Source of the DNA: CAWBRT01 sp963832785
Lineage (GTDB): Bacteria; Acidobacteriota; Terriglobia; Terriglobales; Acidobacteriaceae
Direction: 5' to 3'
NCBI GenBank assembly: GCA_963832785.1
Contig: CAWHVF010000006.1
Location: 357,940-421,939, forward strand
DNA: 64,000 nucleotides
Positions 9,243 to 18,494 of the stretch are shown one piece after another. The notes beneath the pieces were generated by a model, which worked only from the letters and a program-made list of their open reading frames with translations, had not been told where the DNA came from and ran no database searches. Every line of letters starts with the position of its first letter. The stretch's first letter is position 1. Both the position numbers and the translations under genes were made by a program.

Positions 9243-9386
9243 TCGGTAGTGGGTCAGTTTATTCCATTTAATTTCGGGTGCCCCACGTCCTGCCCTGCTT
9301 TTGGACTGACGTGGGGCGAATCGCCCCAGGGTTAGCGCCGAAAAACGCGGCGCGGAACCTGGGGCACCCTTCAAATCCACTACCCG
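9243..9386. mobile_element. MITE-like element, family 1 (inverted AGTGGGTCAGTTTA ends)
   Basis: The left end GGTAGTGGGTCAGTTTA (9245 on) is roughly inverted at the right end (TCAAATCCACTACCC, 9373-9386). Inside lie two palindromic units, GTGCCCCACGTC...GACGTGGGGC and CCCCAGGGTTAGCGCC...AACCTGGGGCACC. A second copy is at 46408-46545, and single ends occur near 9190 and 28572. There is no coding capacity. The right end supplies the TAG stop of the neighbouring minus-strand gene. Confidence 0.6.
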
Positions 9387-9913
9387 TTGCCCCGCTCGCT
9401 ACCGGAGTCCGCAGCAGAGGCGGTTTTTGCGTCCGCCACGTCGCCGAAGAGCGGCGCCTGGCGGGTATCGGCTTCGGCTGGGCGGCGCCGTGCCTGGCTG
9501 CCGATCACGGCCAGCACCGTCACCTCGCTTACCGCCGAGCGGGGTACGAAGATGCGCTGGGTGTTGGCGCGCGTATCCGGCGGATTGACGAAGAAGCCTT
9601 CGGGCGTGATCTGCGTCAGGTCGTTGGGCATGAGCCCTTCCAGCGTCTCGCCGTCGCGAAAGCGTATGCGCAGCCACAGGCCCTCGGTCCGGGGGCGGCT
9701 GGTGAAGGTTTTGCGCGGCAGGACCTCGGAGTCGCCAAACTCGCGCACGAAGAAAACCCCTTTGACCTCGTCCAACTGGATGCGTATACCGGTGCCGGCG
9801 GTATTGATAAGCTCCAGTTTTCCATCGGAGATGAAGTTGCTTGGCGGCAGGTAGCCCTGGACTGAATCCCGGTCAAACTTGCGCACCACTACTTTTTTAT
9901 GAGTCGACGACAT
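9380..9913 (-). CDS. Conserved hypothetical protein (DUF6982-like)
   Basis: 177 residues from the ATG at 9913. The longer form starting at 9958 reads through a CCCCGCAAACGC palindrome, so it is less likely. The core has alternating conserved blocks: KVVVRKFDRDSVQGYLPP, IQLDEVKGVFFVREF, TEGLWLRIRFRDGETLEG and TQRIFVPRSAVSEVTVLAVI. This all-beta pattern recalls uncharacterised acidobacterial proteins labelled DUF6982; that name is from memory and uncertain. The last 35 residues are low complexity. The stop codon is contributed by a MITE-like end. Function is unknown. Confidence 0.7.
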   Translation of the reverse strand: MSSTHKKVVVRKFDRDSVQGYLPPSNFISDGKLELINTAGTGIRIQLDEVKGVFFVREFGDSEVLPRKTFTSRPRTEGLWLRIRFRDGETLEGLMPNDLTQITPEGFFVNPPDTRANTQRIFVPRSAVSEVTVLAVIGSQARRRPAEADTRQAPLFGDVADAKTASAADSGSERGNG

Positions 9914-10382
9914 TTGCTCTACCATCCCCGCAAACGCTGTGCGGGGGACCGGCTTCATAAACTAAACCCGCAGCCTGGGCGAGAGTTTGCCCGATAGGAA
10001 GCCCAAAAGCCCTTTGCGGCCACGGGGTTGCCGGAAATTGCTCAGAAGTGCTCAGCGCTGATTCTGCGGGCACGCCTATTGCCCTTAGACCCGCTTGCTC
10101 TGGTCGCTAACTGATTGTCGCATCTTTTTGTCTAAAAAGGGGATGTCCGTTTTCTGGTGTAGCCAAACGGTAAAGGGTTATGTTATTGTCTAGCTTTGTT
10201 GCAGGATCGTGGCAACTGGCGTGTAAGTATTTGCCTGTTAGAGACTTAGGACGGAGGTAGGTGGCGGGGCTCCCAGCCGACGCCGCGCTTGCGTGTGCTG
10301 GGGAGCCCGGCGGGTCCCCGGCAAACGCCGCTAATGCCTTTGCCGAGCGCCTGATCCTGGTACGACACCTCTTTTAACGCCA
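9914..10382. other. Intergenic region with palindromic repeats; divergent promoter region
   Basis: About 470 bases separate two divergent genes. Palindromic units lie at 9926-9950 (CCCCGCAAACGC...GCGGGGGA) and 10262-10330. The stretch 10085-10255 is more AT-rich than its surroundings and is the likely place for promoters of both genes. I see no tRNA and no coding frame. Confidence 0.5.
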
Positions 10383-12308
10383 ATGGCTGACTACATTTAC
10401 ACGATGGAAATCCGGCTCACGCCTGATCAGCTCAAGGTGGTGAGCCTGGTGCAGGAAGGGGCCCGCGCTCATGGCATGAACGTGTACCTGACCGGCGGGG
10501 CCATTCGCGACATCCTGACCGGATTCCCCATCCGTGATCTGGATTTCACGGTCCAGGGTAATGCCCTCAAGTTGCAGAAAGAAGTTGAACTCGCCGGCGG
10601 GCGCGTGGAGATCGTCAGCGAGGAGACCAAGACGCTGCACGCCGTGCTGCCGGGAATGGTGCGCGTGGAAATCAGCATGGCGCGCTCCGAGAGCTACGAC
10701 AAGCCCGGCACTCCGCCGCGAATTTCCCCCGCCACTATCAATGAAGACCTGCGCCGCCGCGACTTTACCGTCAACGCCATGGCATTGTCGCTCAATCCCG
10801 GCTCGCGCGGCCTGCTGCTGGACCCGTTCAACGGTTCAGCCGACGTTGAGGCCAAGCTGATCCGCGTACTGCACAACTACGCTTTCCTGGAAGAGCCCTC
10901 ACGCCTGATTCGCGCTACCCGCTTCGCCGGCCGCTTCCACTGGGAGCTGGAAGAGCGCACCAAGGCCCGCTACGACTCCGCCAAGGAGAACAACTACATC
11001 GAGTACATCACTCCGGCGGCCGTCGGCTACGAAATCGAGCAGATCGCCTTCGAGGAGAACCCGCTGCACATCATGCAGCTTCTCGAAAAAGAAGGCTGGC
11101 TCAAGGTGCTGAGCCCGCACTGGTCGGCGGCCAAAGTCGACCAGAGCGAAATTTCGCAGTGGATGAAGACCCGCCAGTTGCTGCAGGAAACGGGCAAGAC
11201 ACTCGATGCCGCCCCCTTGGCGATGTACTTCCTCACCCGCCGGCTGAATGAAAAGGAAATCGAGCGCCTGCAACGGCTTATACCGCACCGGGAGTTCGTG
11301 GAGGCATGGAAGGCGGTCGAGGAAAACGGCAAGGAGCTGGCCAAGAAGCTGACCAGCAAAGAGGCGGCAACGCCTTCGCGGGCGTGGCGAATACTGGCTT
11401 CCGCCAAGCCGGAGGCGGTGCTGTTTCTCGACGTGACCTCGCGCCAGCAGGGGGTCTCGGACAAGATCAAGAATTACTTCGGGAAATGGCGGCAAACGCA
11501 ACAGAGACTGCCGCTGCCGGAGATGGCGGAGTTGCGCATCACCCCGCAATTGCCGGAGTACCCGAAGATCGCCGAAGAGGCTTTTCTGCTGCTGCTCGAC
11601 GGCAAGCTGCGCAACCACGCGGAAGTCATAAAGTTCCTGAAGCCCTATGAGCCTCCGCCCCCGCCCCCGCCGCAGCCGGCGCGGCGCGGACGCGCTGCCA
11701 AAGCGGTGGCCGGCGCGGCATCCGCACCCGCTGCCGCAGCCTCCGCCGGCAAGCGCGGACGCAAGCCCAAAGAGGCTAAAGAGGCCACCGCTGCGGCGGC
11801 AACGCCAGCTCCAGCGCCGCCACAGCGCGGGGTCGCGGAGCCCAAAAAGGTGGCTGGCGAGGCCGAGAAGAAAAAGGCGCCCGCCAAGCCTCCGGCGAAG
11901 CCTGCCAAGGTTGAAGCGAAGAAAGCGGCCAAGCCGGCAGCGGTGAAAAAGGCCGCCAAGCCAGCCGCGCCCGCAAAAGCGACTGCCAAGCCCGCTCCAG
12001 CGAAAAAGGCCGCCGAGCCAGCCGCGCCCGCAAAAGCGACTGCCAAGCCCGCTCCAGCGAAAAAGGCCGCCGAGCCAGCCGCGCCCGCAAAAGCGACTGC
12101 CGAGCCCGCTCCAGTGAAAAAGGCCGCCAAGCCAGCAGCGCCCGCAAAAGCGACTGCCAAGCCCGCTCCAGCGAAAAAGGCCGTCGAGCCAGCCGCGCCC
12201 GCAAAGGCGGTTGCTAAGCCCGCTCCAGCGAAAAAAGCTGCCGCCAAGCCGGCGCCGGCGAGAAAGCCGACCAAACCGGCGGCGAAATCCGCCAAGGGCA
12301 AAAAATAG
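10383..12308 (+). CDS. CCA-adding/poly(A)-polymerase-type tRNA nucleotidyltransferase with Lys/Ala/Pro-rich tail
   Basis: 641 residues. Residues about 35-200 form the class II nucleotidyltransferase head: VYLTGGAIRDILTG, then IRDLDFTV with the metal-binding acidic pair, RRRDFTVNAMALSL and DPFNGSADVEAKLIRVLH. EEPSRLIRATRFAGRFHWEL is the following RNA-binding region. From about residue 420 the protein becomes a disordered Pro/Ala/Lys tail of some 220 residues resembling histone H1, including five 19-residue repeats. The family adds or repairs tRNA 3' CCA or polyadenylates RNA, and the sequence does not decide which. A start at MEIRLTP (10407) is also possible. Confidence 0.88.
   Translation: MADYIYTMEIRLTPDQLKVVSLVQEGARAHGMNVYLTGGAIRDILTGFPIRDLDFTVQGNALKLQKEVELAGGRVEIVSEETKTLHAVLPGMVRVEISMARSESYDKPGTPPRISPATINEDLRRRDFTVNAMALSLNPGSRGLLLDPFNGSADVEAKLIRVLHNYAFLEEPSRLIRATRFAGRFHWELEERTKARYDSAKENNYIEYITPAAVGYEIEQIAFEENPLHIMQLLEKEGWLKVLSPHWSAAKVDQSEISQWMKTRQLLQETGKTLDAAPLAMYFLTRRLNEKEIERLQRLIPHREFVEAWKAVEENGKELAKKLTSKEAATPSRAWRILASAKPEAVLFLDVTSRQQGVSDKIKNYFGKWRQTQQRLPLPEMAELRITPQLPEYPKIAEEAFLLLLDGKLRNHAEVIKFLKPYEPPPPPPPQPARRGRAAKAVAGAASAPAAAASAGKRGRKPKEAKEATAAAATPAPAPPQRGVAEPKKVAGEAEKKKAPAKPPAKPAKVEAKKAAKPAAVKKAAKPAAPAKATAKPAPAKKAAEPAAPAKATAKPAPAKKAAEPAAPAKATAEPAPVKKAAKPAAPAKATAKPAPAKKAVEPAAPAKAVAKPAPAKKAAAKPAPARKPTKPAAKSAKGKK
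11952..12236 (+). repeat. Five 57-bp tandem repeats encoding a 19-residue Lys/Ala/Pro unit
   Basis: Units begin at 11952, 12009, 12066, 12123 and 12180. The encoded consensus is AAKPAAPAKATAKPAPAKK, with Lys/Glu exchange at position 3 and Ala/Val changes elsewhere. DNA identity between units is high, which suggests recent expansion or homogenisation. A degenerate sixth unit follows to the stop. Confidence 0.92.
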
Positions 12309-12506
12309 TTCTTCGCTGTTAGTTCTTGCCGACGAAATGTGTGGCGGTTGGTGGCTCTCCCTCACCACCCCGATTTTGGGCTGTTAGGGTGGGAATTTTG
12401 AGGATCGCTGGTGAATGCCTCCCCGCATTGCGCCAGAGAAATGCGCGACAAAGCTGATCGCCCGGCGCACTAAGAACTAACAACTAAGAACGAAGAACTA
12501 AGAACC
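12307..12506. repeat. Low-complexity inverted arms (AACTAAGAAC family) around a palindrome
   Basis: The left arm AGTTCTTCGCTGTTAGTTCTTG (12307-12328, not given in full elsewhere) and the right arm, built of TAAGAACTAACAACTAAGAA and similar words (12471-12506), are inverted copies. Between them is a CACCACCCC...TTAGGGTGGG palindrome (12362-12393). The element fills the gap between the nucleotidyltransferase gene and dnaE. Confidence 0.6.
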
Positions 12507-12578
12507 GGGGTCCAGAAATTCTGCAGCGAAGCAGCGCCTGCCGTTAAAATGAAGTGATCTCCTTGTTATCAGGATTCA

Positions 12579-15500
12579 ATGGCGCCCGAGTTCGTACATC
12601 TGCATCTGCATAGCGACTACTCCATGCTCGACGGCGCGTGCGACGTCAGCCAGCTCTGCCGGCACGTCAAATCGCTCGGCATGCCGGCAGTTGCCATGAC
12701 CGATCACGGCAACATCTTTGGCGCGGTACATTTTTTCAATGCCGCCAAAGACGAAGGCATCAAACCCATCCTCGGCTGCGAGCTGTACATCTGCAAGAAG
12801 CCGGACCACCGCGCCCCGCCGGAGGGCGATAGCTACAATCACCTGATCGTGCTGGCCGAGAACGAAGAAGGTTATCGCAACCTGGTCAAGATAACCTCTG
12901 AAGCGTCGCTTCATGGTTTTTATTACAAGCCACGGATTTCAAAAGCTTTTTTGGCTGAGCATTCGAGGGGGCTGATCGGTCTTTCCGGCTGCCTGAAGGG
13001 AGAGATTCCAGAGACCCTGCTGGCGGCCAACTTCGAAGCTGCCCGCGCCGCCGCCGCCCACTTCCGGGACATCTTCGGCCGCGGCAACTTCTTCCTGGAG
13101 ATTCAGGACCAGGGCCTGGCCGAGGAAAAACGCATCCACGGCGATCTGTTCCGCCTGGAGCGCGAGCTGGGCATTCCGCTGGTGGCCACCAACGACAGTC
13201 ACTACCTCTGCCAGGAAGATTCGCAGGCGCAGGACGTGATGGTCTGCATTCAGACCGGCAAGTCCATTCACGAGCCCAACCGGCTGAAGTTTCAGACCGA
13301 CCAGTTTTTCGTCAAGAGCGCGGAGGAGATGCTGCGGCTCTTCGACGGGGCGGAACCGCTTTTGCGCCGCACGTTGGAGATTGCCGAGCGCTGCAACCTC
13401 AAGCTGGAGAAGATCGGCAGTCCCTTTCCCCGCTTCGAGGTTCCCGCTGGACACACCGCCGACAGCTACTTCGAACACGTAGCCCGCGAGGGCTTTGCCC
13501 GCCGCCTGAACTGGCTGCGCGAGCTGCAGGCGGGCAAACGCCTGCGCAAAAGCTTGAGCGAATATGAGGAGCGCCTGAACCGCGAGATCCACATCATCCA
13601 GCAGATGCAGTTTTCCGGATATTTCCTTATCGTTTGGGACTTTATTCGTTACGCCAGGGAGCAGGGCATTCCCGTCGGGCCGGGGCGCGGCTCGGCCGCC
13701 GGATCGCTGGTCGCTTACTCGATGGGCATTACCGACATCGATCCGTTGCAGAATGAGCTGCTCTTCGAGCGCTTCCTAAATCCCGAGCGCGTCTCGCTGC
13801 CCGACATCGACGTCGATTTCTGCATGAACCGGCGCGGCGAAGTCATCGACTACGTCACCCGCAAGTATGGGCGCGAGCAGGTGGCGCAGATCATCACCTT
13901 CGGCACCATGGCGGCCAAGGCGGCCATCAAGGACGTGGGGCGCGTGCTCGACATGCCCTACGCCGAGGTGGACCGCATCGCCAAGATGATCCCCGCCGCT
14001 ATCGGAATGACCATCGACAAGGCCATGGCCGAGGGGCCGCAACTGCGGGAGGTCTACGAGCGCGAGTCGCAGGTCAAGGAGCTGATCGATACCGCCAAAA
14101 AGCTGGAAGGCATGGTGCGCAATGCCGGCGTGCACGCCGCCGGCGTGGTGATTTCGCCGGTTCCGCTGGATGAGCTGGTGCCGCTCTACAAGACCAAGAA
14201 CGAGGAAATCGTCACCGCCTACGACATGAAGGCGGTGGAAAAGATGGGCCTGCTGAAGATGGATTTCCTCGGGCTCACCACGCTGACGATCATCGACGAC
14301 ACGCTCAAACTCGTGCGGCAGACTCGCGGCCAGAAACTCGAACTGGAGCGGCTCCCGCTGGACGATGCCGAGACCTACGAAAAGGTCTTCCACACCGCTT
14401 ACACCTCGGGCGTCTTCCAGTTTGAATCCGACGGCATGCGCGACGTGCTGCGCCGCTACAAGCCTAGTACGGTCGAGGACCTTACCGCCTTGAACGCCCT
14501 CTATCGCCCCGGCCCCATCCAGGGCGGCATGATCGACGACTTCATCGAGCGCAAGTGGGGGCGCAAGCGGGTCGAGTACGAGCTGCCGGAGCTGGAAAAG
14601 ATTCTGCAGGAAACCCTGGGCGTCATCGTCTACCAGGAACAGGTCATGCAGATTGCCAACGCCCTGGCCGGCTACTCGCTGGGTGAAGCCGACCTGCTGC
14701 GCCGGGCCATGGGCAAGAAAGATCCGGAGGAAATGGCCAAGCAGCGCGACCGCTTCGTTTCCGGGGCGCTGAAGAGAGGGTTCCCGAGGGAAAAAGTAGA
14801 GACGATCTTCGACCTGATGGCGCAGTTTGCCGGCTACGGTTTCAACAAGTCGCATTCGGCCGCCTATGCCTTGCTCGCCTATCACACCGCCTATCTCAAG
14901 ACGCACTATTCGGTGGAGTTCATGGCGGCGCTGCTGACCTCGGTCACGGGAAAGACCGACGACGTGGTGAAGTACATCAAAGAGTGCCGCGAAATGCAGA
15001 TTCCGGTCGAGGCGCCCGACATCAACGTCAGCGAAGCCGGCTTCACCCCGCACGGCAACGCCATCCGCTTCGGCCTGGCGGCGGTGAAAAACCTCGGGCA
15101 CAACGCCATTCAGTCGATTCTGGAAGCTCGCGGCAAGGTCGGGCGCTTCCGCTCGATTTACCAGTTCTGCGAGGAATCCGATCTGCGCCTGCTGAACAAG
15201 CGCGTACTGGAATCGCTGATCAAGAGCGGCGCCATGGACCCGCTGGGCGGGCGGGCGCAGTTGATGGCCGTTCTCGACAAGGCTATCGATCAGGCGCAAA
15301 AGGCGCATCGCGACTCGCAAGCCGGACAGCACGGCCTCTTCGGAGTCTTTGACGACCAGCCCTCGGCCGCCAACGACCGCCTGCCGGAGACGCCGGAGTG
15401 GGACGAGAGCACGCGCCTGCAGAACGAGAAAGAGGTGCTGGGATTCTTCATCTCCGGCCATCCGCTGGAAAAATACGCCGGCAAGCTGGAAGATCTGCAC

Positions 15501-16052
15501 GCCCTCAGCACCGCCGATATCAATGCCATAAAGCGCTCGACGGCCAAAGGAGAAGAGGTCTCCGCCGCCGGCGTTCTGGGCGGGCTGCGCGTGCTGAAAT
15601 CGCGCAAGGGCGACCTCTACGCCAACGCCGCACTGGAAGACACGGAGGGGAGGATCGAGGTCTTGATCTTTCCCGAGGCGTTTCGGCGCTTGGGGGAAAA
15701 GGTGAAGCTGGAAGTTCCCGTGCTGGTGACTGGGGGCATTCGCGTGGAAGAGGGCGCGGCGCCGCGCATGGCGGTTTCAGAAATCATTCCCCTGGACGAA
15801 GCCCAGCCGAAGCTGGCCCGGGCGTTGCGCCTGCGCATCTCGCTGGCCGCCGCCACCGTCGATACCATTGACGAGCTGCACGCCATATTCTCAGCCAGCC
15901 GCGGCCAGGCCAAGGTGATGTTCGAGTTGGAGGCGCCGGGCGAGTTCGTGGCCGTAATGGAGGCCGAAGGATATAATGTGCTGCCGGACCGGGCCTTCAT
16001 CCGCCAGGTGGAAAGCCTGTGTGGGCGGGGCAGCGTGGTCGTGATCGATTAG
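12579..16052 (+). CDS. dnaE: DNA polymerase III subunit alpha
   Basis: 1157 residues, usual for DnaE1. The N-terminal PHP domain begins FVHLHLHSDYSMLDGACD and contains AVAMTDHGNIFGAVHF. The polymerase active site region includes GPGRGSAAGSLVAYS and PDIDVDFCMNRRGEVIDYV with the catalytic Asp residues. GVFQFESDGMRDVLRRYKP, QEQVMQIANALAGYSLGEAD and FNKSHSAAYALLAYHTAYLK are signature blocks. The C-terminus carries the OB fold. It is the replicative polymerase catalytic subunit. Immediate linkage to accA matches the dnaE-accA order known in many bacteria. Confidence 0.97.
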   Translation: MAPEFVHLHLHSDYSMLDGACDVSQLCRHVKSLGMPAVAMTDHGNIFGAVHFFNAAKDEGIKPILGCELYICKKPDHRAPPEGDSYNHLIVLAENEEGYRNLVKITSEASLHGFYYKPRISKAFLAEHSRGLIGLSGCLKGEIPETLLAANFEAARAAAAHFRDIFGRGNFFLEIQDQGLAEEKRIHGDLFRLERELGIPLVATNDSHYLCQEDSQAQDVMVCIQTGKSIHEPNRLKFQTDQFFVKSAEEMLRLFDGAEPLLRRTLEIAERCNLKLEKIGSPFPRFEVPAGHTADSYFEHVAREGFARRLNWLRELQAGKRLRKSLSEYEERLNREIHIIQQMQFSGYFLIVWDFIRYAREQGIPVGPGRGSAAGSLVAYSMGITDIDPLQNELLFERFLNPERVSLPDIDVDFCMNRRGEVIDYVTRKYGREQVAQIITFGTMAAKAAIKDVGRVLDMPYAEVDRIAKMIPAAIGMTIDKAMAEGPQLREVYERESQVKELIDTAKKLEGMVRNAGVHAAGVVISPVPLDELVPLYKTKNEEIVTAYDMKAVEKMGLLKMDFLGLTTLTIIDDTLKLVRQTRGQKLELERLPLDDAETYEKVFHTAYTSGVFQFESDGMRDVLRRYKPSTVEDLTALNALYRPGPIQGGMIDDFIERKWGRKRVEYELPELEKILQETLGVIVYQEQVMQIANALAGYSLGEADLLRRAMGKKDPEEMAKQRDRFVSGALKRGFPREKVETIFDLMAQFAGYGFNKSHSAAYALLAYHTAYLKTHYSVEFMAALLTSVTGKTDDVVKYIKECREMQIPVEAPDINVSEAGFTPHGNAIRFGLAAVKNLGHNAIQSILEARGKVGRFRSIYQFCEESDLRLLNKRVLESLIKSGAMDPLGGRAQLMAVLDKAIDQAQKAHRDSQAGQHGLFGVFDDQPSAANDRLPETPEWDESTRLQNEKEVLGFFISGHPLEKYAGKLEDLHALSTADINAIKRSTAKGEEVSAAGVLGGLRVLKSRKGDLYANAALEDTEGRIEVLIFPEAFRRLGEKVKLEVPVLVTGGIRVEEGAAPRMAVSEIIPLDEAQPKLARALRLRISLAAATVDTIDELHAIFSASRGQAKVMFELEAPGEFVAVMEAEGYNVLPDRAFIRQVESLCGRGSVVVID

Positions 16053-16067
16053 CCTGAGAAAGCCAAC

Positions 16068-17027
16068 ATGGAAGCGCCATCCAAAGCCCAGCACGAACTG
16101 GAACGAATCGAGCAGCAGATAGCGCAGCTTGAGGCCGCGGCCGCCGAGAATCCCGATGTCCAGCGTCAGCTCAAGGAGCTGGAAGAGCGCGTAGCCAGTC
16201 TGCGGCAGCAGGTCACGGCCGCCATGAATGCCTGGCAGAAGACCGAGCTGGCCCGCCATCCGCAGCGTCCCTATACCCTTGACTACGCCAGCCTGATCTT
16301 CACCGACTTCGACGAGATCCACGGTGACCGCCGCTTCGGCGACGATCCGGCAATGATCTGCGGCATGGCCCGGCTGAACGGCGAGCCGGTGCTGCTGGTG
16401 GGCCAGCAGAAGGGCCGGGACGTAAAGCAGCGCGTCTACCGCAACTTCGGCCAGCCCAATCCGGAGGGCTACCGCAAGGCCCTGCGCGCCATGCGCCTGG
16501 CAGAGAAATTCGGGCGTCCCATCCTGACCTTCGTCGACACGCCCGGAGCTTATCCCGGCCTGGGCGCCGAAGAGCGTGGGCAGGCGGAGGCCATCGCCTA
16601 CAACCTGCGCGAGATGTCACGCCTCAAGGTTCCGGTGATCGTAACCATCACCGGCGAGGGAGGCAGCGGCGGCGCCCTGGGCATCGCCATCGGCGACCGC
16701 GTGCTGATGCTGGAAAACAGCATCTACTCGGTAATCTCGCCCGAGGGCTGCGCCTCGATCATGTGGCGCGACGCCGGCAAGCGCGAGCTGGCTGCCGAGG
16801 CCCTGCGCATCACCGCCCAGGACATGATGGAACTCGGGATAATCGATGTGCTGGTGCCGGAGCCGCCGGGCGGGGCGCACACCGATCATAAGGCCGCCGC
16901 CGAGCTGCTCTCGGCCGAACTGCAACGGCAGTTGCAGGAGCTGAAGCGGATTCCGCTCGATCAGTTGCTGGCCGCCCGCTACCAGAAGTTCCGCAAGATG
17001 GCGCAGTTCTTCACGGAAGAGAAGTAA
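16068..17027 (+). CDS. accA: Acetyl-CoA carboxylase carboxyltransferase subunit alpha
   Basis: 319 residues, typical length. The N-terminal coiled coil (HELERIEQQIAQLEAAAAE) is followed by the crotonase-fold carboxyltransferase with RPYTLDYASLIFTDFDEIHG, GQQKGRDVKQRVYRNFG, TFVDTPGAYPGLGAEERGQA and TGEGGSGGALGIAIGDRVLM. With AccD it transfers CO2 from carboxybiotin to acetyl-CoA, the first step of fatty acid synthesis. The start is 15 bases after the dnaE stop, so co-transcription is likely. Confidence 0.96.
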   Translation: MEAPSKAQHELERIEQQIAQLEAAAAENPDVQRQLKELEERVASLRQQVTAAMNAWQKTELARHPQRPYTLDYASLIFTDFDEIHGDRRFGDDPAMICGMARLNGEPVLLVGQQKGRDVKQRVYRNFGQPNPEGYRKALRAMRLAEKFGRPILTFVDTPGAYPGLGAEERGQAEAIAYNLREMSRLKVPVIVTITGEGGSGGALGIAIGDRVLMLENSIYSVISPEGCASIMWRDAGKRELAAEALRITAQDMMELGIIDVLVPEPPGGAHTDHKAAAELLSAELQRQLQELKRIPLDQLLAARYQKFRKMAQFFTEEK

Positions 17028-17090
17028 GGCAGTTGTTTCCGACTGCCCCGCCCGGCCGAGGGCGGCGGGCTTACACAAAATTTCTTGAGT

Positions 17091-17276
17091 GTCATGTCGA
17101 GCGGAGTGAAACGAAGCGAAACATCCCCATGCTGCCGCGATCATCCGAACAAGCCTGCAGCTTTACCATCCGAACGCTTACCACGGAGTCTTGGAAGAAG
17201 GGATAAACGGAAGCTTTGAAGCCAGCTTCCTGGGGATTCTTCACTCGCGCAAAAACAGCGCGAGTTCAGAATGACA
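17091..17276. mobile_element. MITE-like element, family 2 (TGTCATGCTGAG ends), diverged copy
   Basis: It begins GTCATGTCGAGCGGAG (17091) with CGAAACATCCCCATG just inside. It ends with GGGGATTCTTCACTCG and CGCGAGTTCAGAATGACA (17276). Better copies lie at 37495-37687 and 44474-44621. Beyond it, at 17318-17390, is another palindromic unit containing TGGCCCACTTAAGCCC and GGCTTGAGTGGGG. No gene is seen between accA and 17414. Confidence 0.55.
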
Positions 17277-17413
17277 TCTCTAAAAATATCGAGACCCTAA
17301 GCCAATGTGCCACAGCATGGCCCACTCAGGCTTCTTGCCGACGCTGGTGGCCCACTTAAGCCCGCATTTGGCTTGAGTGGGGTGGTTCCTCTGCCAGAAA
17401 GAACAACGCTGCT

Positions 17414-17692
17414 CTACACCGGCTGGATGATTCCTCCCAAGCTGCGCGAGTGCTCTGTCTGCCGCGGCGTTCTGCTCCACCCGGCAGGGCGCAGCGACGG
17501 ATGCTCGGCGTAGAGCGGTCCCAGCAGCTCCGCGTCGATCGTGGAAAGAATTTGCGTCGCAGCCTTTTGATAGGCGGCGCAATCTTCCGCCGCGCAACTG
17601 CTCTCCGCTAAAACTACGGATTGCCGGATACGGTCGGAGAGATCGAGCATCAGGTTGCTTATCTGCTTGGCGAACTTTGCGTCTTTGATCAT
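17414..17692 (-). CDS. Small hypothetical protein
   Basis: 92 residues from the ATG at 17692. The N-terminal 60 residues are predicted helical and acidic/polar (FAKQISNLMLDLSDRIRQSV, then AAYQKAATQILSTIDAELLG) with two Cys in SSCAAEDCAAY. The C-terminal 25 residues are basic and less convincing. No family is recognised. It lies between a repeat region and the TPR gene. Codon use looks coding in the first two thirds. Confidence 0.5.
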   Translation of the reverse strand: MIKDAKFAKQISNLMLDLSDRIRQSVVLAESSCAAEDCAAYQKAATQILSTIDAELLGPLYAEHPSLRPAGWSRTPRQTEHSRSLGGIIQPV

Positions 17693-17727
17693 GCGTTAGT
17701 TCCGTGAGGTTTCCTGATCCCAGCTTC

Positions 17728-18453
17728 CTAACCCCTGATTCTCAACAGCGCCCGTGCCCGACGGAAGTATGGCCGCTCGCGGCGGCGCTGGAAGCCGGGC
17801 ATGCCGGCGCGTTTGGCCAGAATTCGCTCCGCCCACTGCCGCGCTTCAGCCTTATGGCCCTGCGAGGCCAGGAACTCGGCGTAGTGAAGCTGCGTTTCGG
17901 TAAGCGTAGAAACCTGCATCAACCGGGCAAACAGAGCGCCAGCCCGCCCGGTATCGCCAACGCGCGCGTAGGCCCAGGCGAGCAATCCGGCGGCGCGATG
18001 GATGTCGTAGTCGGGCCGCATTTTTACCACCGGCTCCAGGTCGCGCACCGCCGCCGCGAAATCGCCAAGCTGCAGCTCGGCCAGGGCGCGGCGATAAAAA
18101 GGATCAAGCGAGTCTTTGCGCTGGGCGAGCGCGTGATCGAAGCACTCGCGGGCCTTGGCCCACTGACCCGCGTCCAGGTAAAGTTGGCCCAGCTCCTCGT
18201 AGTTGCCAGCCGAAGGGTTCTGGCTAACCTCGAACTCCAGCTCGCGGATACGGCTCCTGCGCCCGACAAACTCGAAGGCCCCCGGGTCGTGCAGTTCGGG
18301 AAGCGCCTGCGTCGCCAGGTAGATGAGCGAGCCAAGCGGGCCCAGCAGGAGAATGATCCACAGCCAATAGGAATCAGGGCGGCGGCGGATAAAGTGAATG
18401 AGCGCCAGCGCCATCAGGACCGTGGACAGTCCGAAGTGGTAGAAGCCAAACAT
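17728..18453 (-). CDS. Membrane-anchored tetratricopeptide-repeat protein
   Basis: 241 residues from the ATG at 18453 (MFGFYHFGLSTVLMALALIH). A longer start at 18555 reads through repeat DNA. Two N-terminal hydrophobic segments (about 8-25 and 35-55) precede TPR-like helices: NYEELGQLYLDAGQWAKARE, FYRRALAELQLGDFAAAVRD and GLLAWAYARVGDTGRAGALF. It probably scaffolds proteins at the cytoplasmic membrane. No partner is evident. Confidence 0.75.
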   Translation of the reverse strand: MFGFYHFGLSTVLMALALIHFIRRRPDSYWLWIILLLGPLGSLIYLATQALPELHDPGAFEFVGRRSRIRELEFEVSQNPSAGNYEELGQLYLDAGQWAKARECFDHALAQRKDSLDPFYRRALAELQLGDFAAAVRDLEPVVKMRPDYDIHRAAGLLAWAYARVGDTGRAGALFARLMQVSTLTETQLHYAEFLASQGHKAEARQWAERILAKRAGMPGFQRRRERPYFRRARALLRIRG

Positions 18454-18494
18454 TCCAGAGTAAATAGTAGCAGCATAAGGCCGATTCCATAGTT

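Noticed and set aside
10899..12368. 489-codon minus-strand frame over the nucleotidyltransferase tail
   Set aside because: Its Arg/Gly/Leu repeats mirror the 57-bp repeats of the plus-strand gene; no independent support.
13776..15500. 574-codon open frame on the minus strand inside dnaE
   Set aside because: It is the antisense shadow of dnaE in GC-rich DNA; the dnaE frame has all polymerase motifs.
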